Notes: generated by a model not told the origin, from the sequence alone. A stretch of 64,000 bases of DNA from JANQQJ01 sp046290575 (GCA_046290575.1 JBKAGX010000003.1:1-64000), one strand, 5' to 3'; numbered from the stretch's first letter, positions 52,487-60,982 are shown. A program made the numbers and translations.

Positions 52487-53392
52487 ATGAACTGGCAGGC
52501 GATCTCCTTTGACTGGAACCAGGTGCGGGCATTCCTTGCGACCGTCGAGGAGGGGTCGTTCAGTGGCGCGGCGCGGGCGTTGAAGACGACCCAGCCGACC
52601 ATCGGCCGCCAGATTTCGGCGCTGGAAGATGCGCTGGGCGTCACACTTCTTGAGCGGAGCGTGCGTGGCCCGACGCTCACGCAGGCAGGCAGCGAACTGT
52701 TGGATCATGTCCAGGCCATGGGCGAGGCGGCGACGCTGATCTCAATGGTGGCCGACGGGCAGTCGCAGGACATATCCGGCGAAGTGACGATCACGGCGAC
52801 CGACCTGATGTCTGCCGCGGTACTGCCTGAAATCATTGCGCCGCTGCGAGAGATCGCGCCCGGCCTGCGGCTGCAGATCAATGCGGTGAACAATATCCAG
52901 GATCTGATGCGGCGGGAGGCCGACATCTCGATCCGGCATGTGCGGCCCCAGCAGCCGGACCTGATCGCCCGCCACGTCGGCGATTTTCGCGCCAACCTCT
53001 ATGCCGCGACAGCCTATCTCGACCGGGCCGGCAGGCCGCGCACACCGCGTGAGGTGGCCGATCACGTCTTCCTCGGCAACGCGGACCCGGTCCTGCTGGT
53101 GGCGCCCCTGCATGACCGGGGCATTCCCGTCCGGCCCGAGAACTTCGTAGTCTCAAGCGATAACGGCGTGGTGGTGTGGGAGCTGGTGAAAGCCGGCTAC
53201 GGCATCGCCATGCAGCCAGAGGTGCTGGGCGAGGCGGAACCGGGCATCGAAAAAGTGCTACCCGATTTCCATTCGCTCGAATTCCCGATCTGGCTGGTCA
53301 CCCACCGCGAACTCAGAACCAACCGCCGCATCAGACTGGTGTTTGACACGCTAGCGCGGGGATTAGCGGAGAAGGCAGGGAAGGGGCCGTAG
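52487..53392 (+). CDS. LysR-family transcriptional regulator
   Basis: 301 residues. The N-terminal winged helix-turn-helix is clear (VRAFLATVEEGSFSGAARALKTTQPTIGRQISALEDALGVTLLER, about 12-56). It is followed by a two-lobe effector domain (about 92-290). It is read away from the DUF2306 gene, the typical LysR layout, and converges with the thiolase. Confidence 0.93.
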   Translation: MNWQAISFDWNQVRAFLATVEEGSFSGAARALKTTQPTIGRQISALEDALGVTLLERSVRGPTLTQAGSELLDHVQAMGEAATLISMVADGQSQDISGEVTITATDLMSAAVLPEIIAPLREIAPGLRLQINAVNNIQDLMRREADISIRHVRPQQPDLIARHVGDFRANLYAATAYLDRAGRPRTPREVADHVFLGNADPVLLVAPLHDRGIPVRPENFVVSSDNGVVVWELVKAGYGIAMQPEVLGEAEPGIEKVLPDFHSLEFPIWLVTHRELRTNRRIRLVFDTLARGLAEKAGKGP

Positions 53393-53415
53393 GCGTTAGT
53401 CTCTTCGATTGAGCT

Positions 53416-54627
53416 CTAAAGCCGCTCAAAAACGGCCGCCAGCCCCTGGCCGCCGCCGATGCACATGGTTTCCAGGCCATAGCGCGCATCGCGCCGTTCC
53501 AGTTCCATCAGCATGGTGGTCAGGATCCGCACGCCGGTGGCGCCCACAGGGTGGCCCATGGAGATGCCCGACCCGTTGACGTTGATCCGCTCTTCATGGT
53601 CCTGATGTGTCAGGCCCAGCGCCTTGGTGCAGGCCAGCACCTGTGCGGCAAAGGCTTCGTTGAGCTCGATGAGGTCCATGTCGGCCAGCGACAGTTCGGC
53701 GCGCTCCAGCGCCTTTTGGGAGGAAGCGACCGGGCCGATGCCCATCACCTCCGGGCCGACCCCGGCCAAAGACCAGGAGACCAGCTTGGCCATGGGCTTC
53801 AGGCCCTCGCGCTCGGCAATCTCCCGGGTGGTGACGAGGCAGGCGGATGCGCCGTCATTCTGGCCAGAGGCATTGCCGGCTGTGACCGTCGCATCCGGGT
53901 CTTGTTTCAGACGGATGGGCCGCAGCTTGGCCAGCGCCTCCACCGTGGTGCCGGGGCGGACGTGCTCGTCCTTGTCGACGACGATGTCGCCCTTGCGGGT
54001 CTTGATGGTGAAGGGCACGATTTCCTGGGCGAAGCGGCCATCGTCTGCCGCAGCGGCGGCGCGGGCCTGTGAGCGGGCGGCCAGTTCATCCTGTTCTTCG
54101 CGGGTTACGTTGTAATCGCGGCGCAAATTTTCGGCGGTTTCGATCATGCCGCCGGCAACCGGATAGTGCTCGCCGCCTGCGGTAATGCGTCCGCGGGTCA
54201 GGCTGTCTTCCAGCATGATACCCGGCGTCTTGACGCCCCAACGGCTGTCGACGTTATAGAACGCGGCGCGGCTCATGGTTTCCGCGCCACCGGCGATCAC
54301 CATGTCGCTGCCGCCGCTGCCGACCTGCATCGCCGCATAGATGACGGCCTGAAGGCCGGAGCCGCAGCGGCGGTCGATTTGCAGGCCGCCGGCTGAAATG
54401 GGCAGGCCCGCATCAAGTGCGGCCACACGGCCCAGGGCAGGGGCTTCCATGGTCGGGTAGCAATTGGCGAAAATCACATCTTCCACCAGACCGGTGTTCA
54501 GCTTGGTGCGCTCGACGATGTCCTTGATGACAGCGGAAGCCAGATTGTGGACGGGTGTATCCTTGAACGCGCCGCCATAAGCACCGACCGCCGTTCGCCT
54601 CGGCTCGCAAATCACAACATCCCGCAT
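53416..54627 (-). CDS. Acetyl-CoA C-acyltransferase (thiolase)
   Basis: 403 residues from ATG 54627, with AGGAGA eight bases upstream; the frame upstream is spurious. Thiolase residues: nucleophile Cys in DRRCGSGLQA (about 88-97), NGSGISMGHPVGATG with the catalytic His, and CIGGGQGLA with the second Cys near the end. It splits 3-ketoacyl-CoA or condenses two acetyl-CoA. Surrounding genes (BVMO, SDR, MDR reductase) suggest a catabolic setting. Confidence 0.93.
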   Translation of the reverse strand: MRDVVICEPRRTAVGAYGGAFKDTPVHNLASAVIKDIVERTKLNTGLVEDVIFANCYPTMEAPALGRVAALDAGLPISAGGLQIDRRCGSGLQAVIYAAMQVGSGGSDMVIAGGAETMSRAAFYNVDSRWGVKTPGIMLEDSLTRGRITAGGEHYPVAGGMIETAENLRRDYNVTREEQDELAARSQARAAAAADDGRFAQEIVPFTIKTRKGDIVVDKDEHVRPGTTVEALAKLRPIRLKQDPDATVTAGNASGQNDGASACLVTTREIAEREGLKPMAKLVSWSLAGVGPEVMGIGPVASSQKALERAELSLADMDLIELNEAFAAQVLACTKALGLTHQDHEERINVNGSGISMGHPVGATGVRILTTMLMELERRDARYGLETMCIGGGQGLAAVFERL

Positions 54628-54870
54628 CTCTGGTCTCCTGGGTTTTGATTGTTTGTTGAGGCTGGGTATATGGCCTCGCCGGGCGCGCGACAACCGTCAG
54701 CTTATGCGCTGGCGTTTCAACACAATTCGAACCGTTTGGCCGGCAAGGCCTCGGGCTTCATAACGTGCTGATTGACAAACCCGAGATACCTAGCCGCCAG
54801 GTTTTCGAATGGCTACTCGCACCAACTGGGTGTTGTGTTCGCTAGGTGGTATGTTTAAGGGCCGGTCGAC

Positions 54871-55101
54871 CTAATACGTTTTGAACTGAACGTCCGAGGA
54901 GAACTGAGCGTCCTTGCCAGCGATCTTTCTAATGGACTGTGTATCCCGCTCCGAGAGCTCTTGAAAGATAACAAGATCTTTTTCTGACTTTGAGATTCGA
55001 CAATTGCGATCGAGCAGCTCTGGTTTCTCCCGCATTAGCATGGTTAGAAAGCGCTCTCGAGCATGTTCGTCGGCGAAGCGAATGAACAAGGGACACATCA
55101 C
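54871..55101 (-). CDS. Small protein paired with the subtilase, possible I9-like domain
   Basis: 76 residues (GTG 55101 or ATG 55098). It starts 13 bases after the protease stop, so the two are co-transcribed. Predicted order of elements: strand (PLFIRFA), helix (EHARERFLTMLMREK), strands (CRISKSEKDLVIFQEL), helix (ERDTQSIRKIAG), strand (SSDVQFKTY). This beta-alpha-beta-beta-alpha-beta order is that of I9-type protease propeptides and inhibitors. The protease's own first 70 residues have similar elements and a similar ending (EDIQFSVV against SDVQFKTY). Relationship is by pattern only. Confidence 0.55.
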   Translation of the reverse strand: MMCPLFIRFADEHARERFLTMLMREKPELLDRNCRISKSEKDLVIFQELSERDTQSIRKIAGKDAQFSSDVQFKTY

Positions 55102-55114
55102 CCTTTCGATATGG

Positions 55115-56368
55115 TTATGCCGTCGACAAGGCTACCTTGACGGCCGCTTCACAGTCGATAATACCATGACCGACACAAGACGGTGCGTCTTCCAGCGGCC
55201 TGCATGTTTCACGAATTATATCTCCGACCCGTCGGGGTGTCAGCCTTGGATTGACTGAAAGGATCAATGCGGCAAGACCGGCAACCTGTGGGCACGCCCC
55301 GCTAGTTCCCCACCAATCCATGATTCGGTACCCACATCCCCAAACAACACGTCCGTAGGTCGGGGCAACACAATCTGGTTTGGGCAGGTCCTGGGCCCAT
55401 TCGCCTGGTCCTCGACTCGAGTTGCTATGAGGGGTTGCTGGATCGCGATTTGATTCATTCTCGTTTACGGTGCCAATGCTGAGCACACGGTCGTGGGAAT
55501 TGGCTGCCCAGATGGTATTGGGTTCGCAAGCTTGTGGATCATGACCACACAAAACGTCATAGTGATTATTGCCCGCGGCAAAAACCACCACTGCACCCTC
55601 ATCAAGTGCCGTCAAGACGATGTTCATGTAAGGGTGGTCTTGAGGTAAAGTCGATGGTGGTGAGCACGTGTAGAGACCGTAGCTGTTGCTAATGATCAGT
55701 GGCCCATCAATTCTGCCGACCCGCTTTGCATCAATCAGTTCATCATAGATCGCATAAATGTCAGTGGCGCTCAGTGTTGTTCGTGCCGCGAGAACCGTCG
55801 CATCTGGAGCAACACCGTCAAACCGTCCGCCTAATGCCTTGGACCCTGCGGCGATCGTAGCGCACATTGATCCATGACCTTTAATGTCGGACCAATGTTG
55901 GCCTGTAAATGCCGTGTCTAAATCGATTGAAGACCGCTTGTTTTGCGGAAACTCCATAAGTGAACCGCATATACCGGTGTCCACGATTGCAATGGTTGTT
56001 CCCCCACCCCTAGAGTAGGCCCAAGCTTCGGGGGCTCTGACATGATCGAGCACATCATCAAGTGACTTTGTCGGCGCCATAAGTGCTGATCGATCCGTGG
56101 GCATACGCCAGAATTCAGCGGCCCTCGTACCTGTCTCACTTCTGTCCTGTGTTGGAGGCACTACAGAAAACTGAATGTCCTCATATACTTGCGCACCCCG
56201 CTCACGCATAACCACGACATCGTGATCATCCAGTTCGGCTATTGCAAGTGTCGGGTCGGTCTTTGAACGTTGCGGCTGCGTTGATTTTGGGCGCTCATTG
56301 AAGAAGCTCAGCGCCTCCGATGCCGTCTCTATTTCACCAAATCTCACAAAGTACTTTGTCATGGCCAA
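55115..56368 (-). CDS. Subtilisin-like (S8) serine protease, no signal peptide
   Basis: 417 residues. The catalytic triad is visible: Asp in AIVDTGICG (about 130), His in GHGSMCATIAAG (about 165) and Ser in WGTSGACPQVAGLAALI (about 355). The oxyanion Asn is in FAAGNNHYD. The first 70 residues (KYFVRFGEIETASEALSFFN...VYEDIQFSVV) look like an I9-type prodomain. There is no signal peptide, so it is expected to act in the cytoplasm or to leave by another route. Its base composition is lower in GC than the flanking genes, suggesting transfer. Confidence 0.88.
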   Translation of the reverse strand: MAMTKYFVRFGEIETASEALSFFNERPKSTQPQRSKTDPTLAIAELDDHDVVVMRERGAQVYEDIQFSVVPPTQDRSETGTRAAEFWRMPTDRSALMAPTKSLDDVLDHVRAPEAWAYSRGGGTTIAIVDTGICGSLMEFPQNKRSSIDLDTAFTGQHWSDIKGHGSMCATIAAGSKALGGRFDGVAPDATVLAARTTLSATDIYAIYDELIDAKRVGRIDGPLIISNSYGLYTCSPPSTLPQDHPYMNIVLTALDEGAVVVFAAGNNHYDVLCGHDPQACEPNTIWAANSHDRVLSIGTVNENESNRDPATPHSNSSRGPGEWAQDLPKPDCVAPTYGRVVWGCGYRIMDWWGTSGACPQVAGLAALILSVNPRLTPRRVGDIIRETCRPLEDAPSCVGHGIIDCEAAVKVALSTA

Positions 56369-56625
56369 TGCTCCATGTGTCTAATACTGGGAAGTCGGCT
56401 TTTTCGGTATGATCGAATCCCGCAATGATAGTATTTTTTTGGATATTCTTACAATTATAAGAAGCAACCTTCGGAAGTCTTTATCGCTTACATCGAGAAT
56501 AGTCAGCTGATGGTGGGAGCAATCTGGCGTCTGTCTGAATTCGTACGGATGCAGTGGCGAGGCGCAGCGAACTGCGCTAGTACCTGTGACAACTTAGCCG
56601 GATATCAAAAATGGGAGACAGTCAT

Positions 56626-57651
56626 ATGACCAAAGAAAGCCGCCAGTGGGTTTTGAAATCACGGCCGACAGGTCTTGTGGGACCGGAGCATTTTGAACTG
56701 AAGTCGATAGACGTGCCGGAGCCCGGTGAGGGCGAGATTCTGGTCAAGTCTCTCTATTTCTCCTTTGATCCGACCCAGCGCGGCTGGCTGAACGAGGGCC
56801 CTGGTTATATGGACCCGATCCAGATTGGCGCGCCGATGATCGGTAGCGGCCTTGGGCAGGTGCTGGCCTCTGGCGACCCGGATTTCGTACCCGGCGACAT
56901 CGTCAACGGGACGATCCCCTGGCAGGACTACGCCATCATCAAGAATGAAGGCATGCTGCCGATCAACAAGGTCTCGACGGATTATCCGCTGACCTGGAAT
57001 TTCTCCGTGTTCGGCATCACAACGCTGACCGCCTATTTCGGTCTGCGCGAAGTCGGCGAGATCAAAGAGGGCGATGTGGTGCTGATTTCCGGCGCGGCCG
57101 GGGCGACCGGCTCGGCTGCCGCCCAGCTCGCCAAGATTCATGGCGCCAAGAAAGTGATCGGTGTCGCAGGCGGTGCCGAGAAGTGCAAATGGATCGTCGA
57201 GGAAGGCGCCTGTGACGCGGCCATCGATTACAAGAGCGACGATCTGGCCGCCAAGGTTGCCGAACTGGCCCCCGACGGGGTTGACCTGTTCTATGACAAC
57301 ACGGGCGGACCGATCCTGGATGCGGTTTTGCCGAACCTGGCTGACGGCGCGCGCGTGGTCGTCTGCGGCGGTATCGCCTCCGGTTATTCCGGCTGGGAAA
57401 TGCCGGAAGGGCCAAAGAACTATCTGTTCCTGATCCTCAAGAGCGCCAAGATGGAAGGCTTCCTGCTGTTCACTTACGCGCCCAAATTCGGCGAAGCGAT
57501 GGCCGATATCGGCAAGTGGGTCCAGGAGGGCAAGCTGACCGTTGCCGAGACGGTTTCCGAAGGTCTGGAAAACGCACCTGCCACGATGCAGGGCCTGTTT
57601 ACCGGCAAGAACAAGGGCAAGACGATCCTGAAGGTTGCTGACCCTGATTAA
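56626..57651 (+). CDS. NADP-dependent MDR oxidoreductase (CurA / prostaglandin-reductase-like)
   Basis: 341 residues from ATG 56626 (GGGAGAC upstream); the ATG at 56611 sits before the ribosome site. It belongs to the zinc-free MDR branch: YFSFDPTQRGWLNEGPGYMDP (substrate end), AGAATGSAAAQLAKIHGAKKVIGVAGGAEKC (NADPH domain), and LFYDNTGGPILDAVLP. These enzymes reduce the double bond of enones with NADPH. Confidence 0.93.
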   Translation: MTKESRQWVLKSRPTGLVGPEHFELKSIDVPEPGEGEILVKSLYFSFDPTQRGWLNEGPGYMDPIQIGAPMIGSGLGQVLASGDPDFVPGDIVNGTIPWQDYAIIKNEGMLPINKVSTDYPLTWNFSVFGITTLTAYFGLREVGEIKEGDVVLISGAAGATGSAAAQLAKIHGAKKVIGVAGGAEKCKWIVEEGACDAAIDYKSDDLAAKVAELAPDGVDLFYDNTGGPILDAVLPNLADGARVVVCGGIASGYSGWEMPEGPKNYLFLILKSAKMEGFLLFTYAPKFGEAMADIGKWVQEGKLTVAETVSEGLENAPATMQGLFTGKNKGKTILKVADPD

Positions 57652-57674
57652 GTGACGCCGGGTTTTGAGACATG

Positions 57675-57702
57675 AAAAACGGCCCCTCGGGGCCGTTTTT
57701 TT
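57675..57702. terminator. Bidirectional rho-independent terminator
   Basis: AAAAACGGCCCC, a TCG loop, GGGGCCGTTTTTTT. It lies 24 bases after the MDR stop and 10 bases from the leftward deformylase stop, ending both the MDR transcript and the puc operon. Confidence 0.93.
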
Positions 57703-57711
57703 GTGGAGGCG

Positions 57712-58209
57712 TCAGGCCGCCCTGCGTCGACGTTCCTGGCGGCGCAGGCGCAGGCGCTTGAAGATCGATAACCGATCGACAAACAGCTTGCCGGCGAGGT
57801 GATCCATTTCGTGCTGCAGGCAAACGGCATTCATGCCGGTCAGGTCGCTTTCAAAAAACACGCCATGCCGGTCCTGTGCCCGCACGCGGATTCTGGTGGC
57901 GCGGATCACGTTGCCAACCACATCAGGGACGGACAGGCAGCGCTCTTCCACAAACCCCCAGGCGCCTTTGGAGAGGATCTGCGGGTTCACATAGATCTGC
58001 GGATCTGACTGGTCTTCTGAAAGGTCCGCGACCAGCACCTGGCGATGATCATTGAGTTGTGGGGCGGAAAGGCCGATCGAGTGGGTTGCGTAGAGCGTTT
58101 CAAGCAGCCTGTCGATAAGGCTGTTCAGGTCATCGTCGAAAACCGTGACCGGTTTTGACGGTTGGCGGAGGCGGGGGTCTGGATATTCCAGAATACCAAG
58201 GCCGCTCAT
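57712..58209 (-). CDS. Peptide deformylase-like protein at the end of the puc operon
   Basis: 165 residues. The three deformylase motifs are present with small changes: HSIGLSAPQL for GxGLAAPQ, ERCLSVPD for EGCLS, and QHEMDHLAGKLFVDR for HExxH. The metal ligands Cys and two His and the catalytic Glu are kept. It removes formyl groups from new proteins. It overlaps the pucC stop by four bases (ATGA) and so is coupled to it. Its C-terminus is very basic (RLRLRRQERRRRAA). The altered motifs suggest an accessory deformylase, not the main Def. Confidence 0.88.
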   Translation of the reverse strand: MSGLGILEYPDPRLRQPSKPVTVFDDDLNSLIDRLLETLYATHSIGLSAPQLNDHRQVLVADLSEDQSDPQIYVNPQILSKGAWGFVEERCLSVPDVVGNVIRATRIRVRAQDRHGVFFESDLTGMNAVCLQHEMDHLAGKLFVDRLSIFKRLRLRRQERRRRAA

Positions 58210-59651
58210 TGTGCCACTCCCGCTGATGCCGCCGCTGCTTGCTCGGCGCGTGAGGCAGTAGAACGGCGGACCAGCGGCACAAGCGCCATAATCGTGACCA
58301 GCAAGAGCGCTATTTCCAGTGCATAGACGGTGACGTATCCACCGGCTGCGCCGTCGAAACCAAGAAGCGTATGCTCTGTGCCCAGCGCTGCGTTGACAAC
58401 ATCGCGTATGGTACCGCTCAAGGCCATGGCAACGCCTGCTGCCGTCGCCTGTACCGCGCCCCAGGCGCCTAGAGCCAAGCCGATCTGGTCCTTCGGGGCC
58501 AGACGCATGGTTATTGTCAGGGTGCCGTGCCAGAAGACCGCGGCACCGAAGCCGATCAAGAAGTTGCCGACCAGAAACGCTGCTGAGAGTTGCAGCGGCG
58601 CCGCAAGAATTACCAGCGCAAAGGCGGGCAAGCCGATCAGCGCGCCGTTTTGTGTCATGCGGTAGGGGTCACCACCGTGGGCGCCCAGCCTGCGGGCAGC
58701 GAACGCGAATCCTGTTAACCCGCCCAGGGCAAACAGGGCTGTAAGCGAGGTCGTTGCGGAGACTGACCAGTTCAGCACTTGTCCGCCGAACGGTTCCAAG
58801 AGGACGTCCGCCATACCAAACGCCATGGTACCAAGGCCCACGATGATAAGGCGGCGGACAGCCTGTCCCCCCTCGCAGAACTTGGCCCAGGACTCAGCAA
58901 AGGTCGGGTCCGGTTCTGCCGACTCGGCGCCTCTGCGGGGCCGCCGGGTTTCCTGTTTCCACATGGCGACCGCGTTCAGGGCCATACAGGTCACCGCCGC
59001 CCCTTGAATCACCTGCACCAGGCGCCCCTGCGTGAAGTCCGTGAGGAGGGCGCCAAAAATCAGCGCACTGCCCATCATTCCCAGCAGCATCATCACATAC
59101 ATCAGGCCGACGACCTTGGGATGGGATTCCTGTGGTGTAAGGTCCGTTGCCAGTGCGAGGCCGGCGGTTTGCACAATGTGTGCGCCTGCGCCGACGAGCA
59201 GGAATGCCAGGCCCGCCGACAACAGGCCTACCCAGGCAGGAAGGTCAGCTGATTGCCCGGTCCCTGCAAGAACAAGTATGGCGAACGGCATGATGGCGAA
59301 ACCGCCAAACTGCATCAGCGTGCCCTTCCAGATGAAGGGAACGCGGCGCCACCCTAGCTCACAGCGATGGGTGTCGGACTTATGGCCGATCAACGCCCTG
59401 AACGGCGCAAACACCAGAGGCAGCCCGATCATGACTGCGACGATCACGGCCGGTACGTTCAGTTCGACAATCATCACGCGGTTGAGTGTGCCGACGAGCA
59501 GCACCAGGGTCATCCCGACGGAAATCTGAAAAAGGGAGAGACGGAGCAGCCGCCCAAGCGTCAGGTCTGGAGTCGCGACATCAGCGAAGGGCAGGTAACG
59601 CGGGCCCCACGATGCCCAGGTGGCGACGAGGCGTTGACCTATAGGACCCAT
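58206..59651 (-). CDS. pucC: PucC light-harvesting assembly protein
   Basis: 481 residues with about 12 membrane segments of the BCH2/PucC branch of the MFS. Signature blocks: LRLSLFQISVGMTLVLLVGTLNRVMIVELNVPA, APFRALIGHKSDTHRCELGWRRVPFIWKGTL and VGAGAHIVQTAGLALATDL. PucC is needed for LH2 assembly in the inner membrane, probably by handling pigment or antenna subunits. It is downstream of the LH2 genes and a repeat protein, and coupled to the deformylase gene. Confidence 0.95.
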   Translation of the reverse strand: MGPIGQRLVATWASWGPRYLPFADVATPDLTLGRLLRLSLFQISVGMTLVLLVGTLNRVMIVELNVPAVIVAVMIGLPLVFAPFRALIGHKSDTHRCELGWRRVPFIWKGTLMQFGGFAIMPFAILVLAGTGQSADLPAWVGLLSAGLAFLLVGAGAHIVQTAGLALATDLTPQESHPKVVGLMYVMMLLGMMGSALIFGALLTDFTQGRLVQVIQGAAVTCMALNAVAMWKQETRRPRRGAESAEPDPTFAESWAKFCEGGQAVRRLIIVGLGTMAFGMADVLLEPFGGQVLNWSVSATTSLTALFALGGLTGFAFAARRLGAHGGDPYRMTQNGALIGLPAFALVILAAPLQLSAAFLVGNFLIGFGAAVFWHGTLTITMRLAPKDQIGLALGAWGAVQATAAGVAMALSGTIRDVVNAALGTEHTLLGFDGAAGGYVTVYALEIALLLVTIMALVPLVRRSTASRAEQAAAASAGVAQ

Positions 59652-59738
59652 GACAATGCCCGTGGCTAAAGCTGACCTGCGAGGTCGGGCAGCATGGTGT
59701 GATTGTTTGCGCCTGTCCTGACCAGTGTCATGGTCCTG

Positions 59739-60398
59739 CTAGCGCTTCGTAAGAGTGGGCATGCCGAAAAGCGACGAGAACGGTGCCGGTTTGTTGCTGA
59801 GTTTTGTGCTCGATTTCCCGTCCGTCAGCGTTTTGAAGCCCATGGAGGACGATGCGCCGCCTTGTTTCTTGCTGAGCAGGGGGATGCCAAAACTTGATTT
59901 TTTGACATGCGGAACCAGTGTTTTGAACCCGAAAGACGAGGCCTTACCCCCCTGTTTCTTGCTGAGCAGCGGAAGCCCGAACATTGAGGAAAACGACCAG
60001 TCGGACCGCGCCAGCCGGGTGCTGGATTCAAACTTCGTGAGCGTGGGCAAGCCCATCAGATCAGAAAACGGCGCTGGATCGTCGGAGATAATAGGGGGCA
60101 GCGCGTCCAGATCGACTGCGCCGCTAGTGTTCATGACATGAACGCCGCGTTTCCCCCGCCCGAACGGCAGGTCCACAGCGAGCAATGTTCGACCGCGCTG
60201 CAGAGCACTGGTTGACGCTTTGATATGCCCACCGGGCAGAAGCCCGTCTGAGACGGCAGCGCGAACGGCGGCTTCTTCTTGCCCCGCGAGGTCGCTGCCC
60301 ACCAGAATTCGTTGGTCATTGAAGCCAAGCCGTGCAAGCCGATGAGAGGCTTTTTGTGCGGCGTCTTGAGTTTCGTAAATACGTACGGTTGCAGTCAT
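59739..60398 (-). CDS. Repeat-containing protein of the puc operon
   Basis: 219 residues with a strong ribosome site (GGAGGAGGG). Residues 1-95 form an alpha/beta region (TVRIYETQDAAQKASHRLARLGF) resembling the small domains of general-stress-type proteins; family uncertain. Residues 109-219 hold a short motif G-[LIM]-P-x-L-[TS]-K four times (116-122, 141-147, 171-177, 212-218), alternating with GFKTL twice (157-161, 187-191). PAPFSDLMGLPTLTK (109-123) and PAPFSSLFGMPTLTK (205-219) are near copies. No membrane segment is seen. Its place between pucA and pucC suggests a role in LH2 assembly or regulation. I do not recognise it. Confidence 0.8.
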   Translation of the reverse strand: MTATVRIYETQDAAQKASHRLARLGFNDQRILVGSDLAGQEEAAVRAAVSDGLLPGGHIKASTSALQRGRTLLAVDLPFGRGKRGVHVMNTSGAVDLDALPPIISDDPAPFSDLMGLPTLTKFESSTRLARSDWSFSSMFGLPLLSKKQGGKASSFGFKTLVPHVKKSSFGIPLLSKKQGGASSSMGFKTLTDGKSSTKLSNKPAPFSSLFGMPTLTKR

Positions 60399-60460
60399 AA
60401 AATACCCTCCTCCGCCGTGCGACCCAGCGCGACATAGTCTTTCGGGTTAACTTCCCCCGC

Positions 60461-60482
60461 GGGAACGGGCGGTTCCGTTCCC
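60461..60482 (-). promoter_or_regulatory. mRNA hairpin after pucBA
   Basis: GGGAACGG and CCGTTCCC pair across a six-base loop, 38 bases after the pucA stop. There is no T tract. In purple bacteria such hairpins after the antenna genes protect the short antenna mRNA and lower expression of downstream genes, so antenna peptides are made in excess. That role here is inference. Confidence 0.65.
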
Positions 60483-60519
60483 CACGGAGTCAGTTATACC
60501 AGTGTTCGATCAGGCGGCC

Positions 60520-60666
60520 TTAGCCGCCGGCCCAGAACGCGGGCAGCCATGTTGAATGTTCAGCCACTGCATAGTGAATCAGCAGCGAGATCAACAGGAC
60601 TGTGCCCAGGAACAGGGGCAGGCCAACGGTCGGGTTAACGACACACCAAATTCTTCCTTGATTCAT
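60520..60666 (-). CDS. pucA: LH2 antenna alpha subunit
   Basis: 48 residues, matching PucA: MNQGRIWCVVNPTVGLP at the start, a single membrane helix, and His31 as the B850 bacteriochlorophyll ligand. Positions 44-45, which set the B850 wavelength by hydrogen bonds, read Phe-Trp (LPAFW). In B850 complexes of Rps. acidophila they are Tyr-Trp, in B800-820 Phe-Leu. It ends AGG with no long tail. It follows pucB by 14 bases; GGAGGGGATAAGAC precedes the ATG. This gene is too short to be found by length filters. Confidence 0.95.
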   Translation of the reverse strand: MNQGRIWCVVNPTVGLPLFLGTVLLISLLIHYAVAEHSTWLPAFWAGG

Positions 60667-60680
60667 GTCTTATCCCCTCC

Positions 60681-60857
60681 TTAACCGAGCCACGGTGTGC
60701 GAAGCCACACGAGCACGTGGGCGATCACCGCAATGAAGAAGAACACGCGCGCGCCGTCAATGACATGCTTGTGCAGTTCCTCGGACTCTCTGATGGTCAG
60801 GCCGGTTGGCCAAATGCGATCTGGATCATCCAGATCCGCGGTCTGTGTCTCTGCCAT
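60681..60857 (-). CDS. pucB: LH2 antenna beta subunit
   Basis: 58 residues matching PucB: WPTGLTIRESEELHKHVIDGARVF, then the membrane helix with His47 (IAHVLVWL) and the end TPWLG. By alignment His29 equals beta-His12 and His47 equals beta-His30 of Rps. acidophila, the latter binding B850. The N-terminal extension of 17 residues before WPTG is acidic. GGGGAG precedes the ATG. It is the first gene of the puc operon. Confidence 0.95.
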   Translation of the reverse strand: MAETQTADLDDPDRIWPTGLTIRESEELHKHVIDGARVFFFIAVIAHVLVWLRTPWLG

Positions 60858-60938
60858 TGGTTCAATCTCCCCTTAGCAATCAGGACACCTCGAAATACCT
60901 TTTTCGAGTGATTTCACGGTAGCCAGAGGGGAATATAC

Positions 60939-60982
60939 TGTCAAGTTGTTTGGTCATATATAAGTGTAAACAACTATAGACA
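60939..60982 (-). promoter_or_regulatory. Tandem PpsR/CrtJ-type boxes upstream of pucB
   Basis: TGT-N12-ACA is present exactly at 60965-60982. A one-mismatch copy, TGT-N12-TCA, lies at 60939-60956. The two are separated by eight bases, the spacing at which CrtJ/PpsR tetramers bind cooperatively. PpsR represses photosynthesis genes under oxygen and light. The boxes lie 82-125 bases before the pucB start, over or next to its promoter. Confidence 0.75.

Noticed and set aside
60717..60911. 64-codon rightward frame over the antenna genes
   Set aside because: It is the antisense of pucB, whose protein matches LH2 beta subunits throughout.
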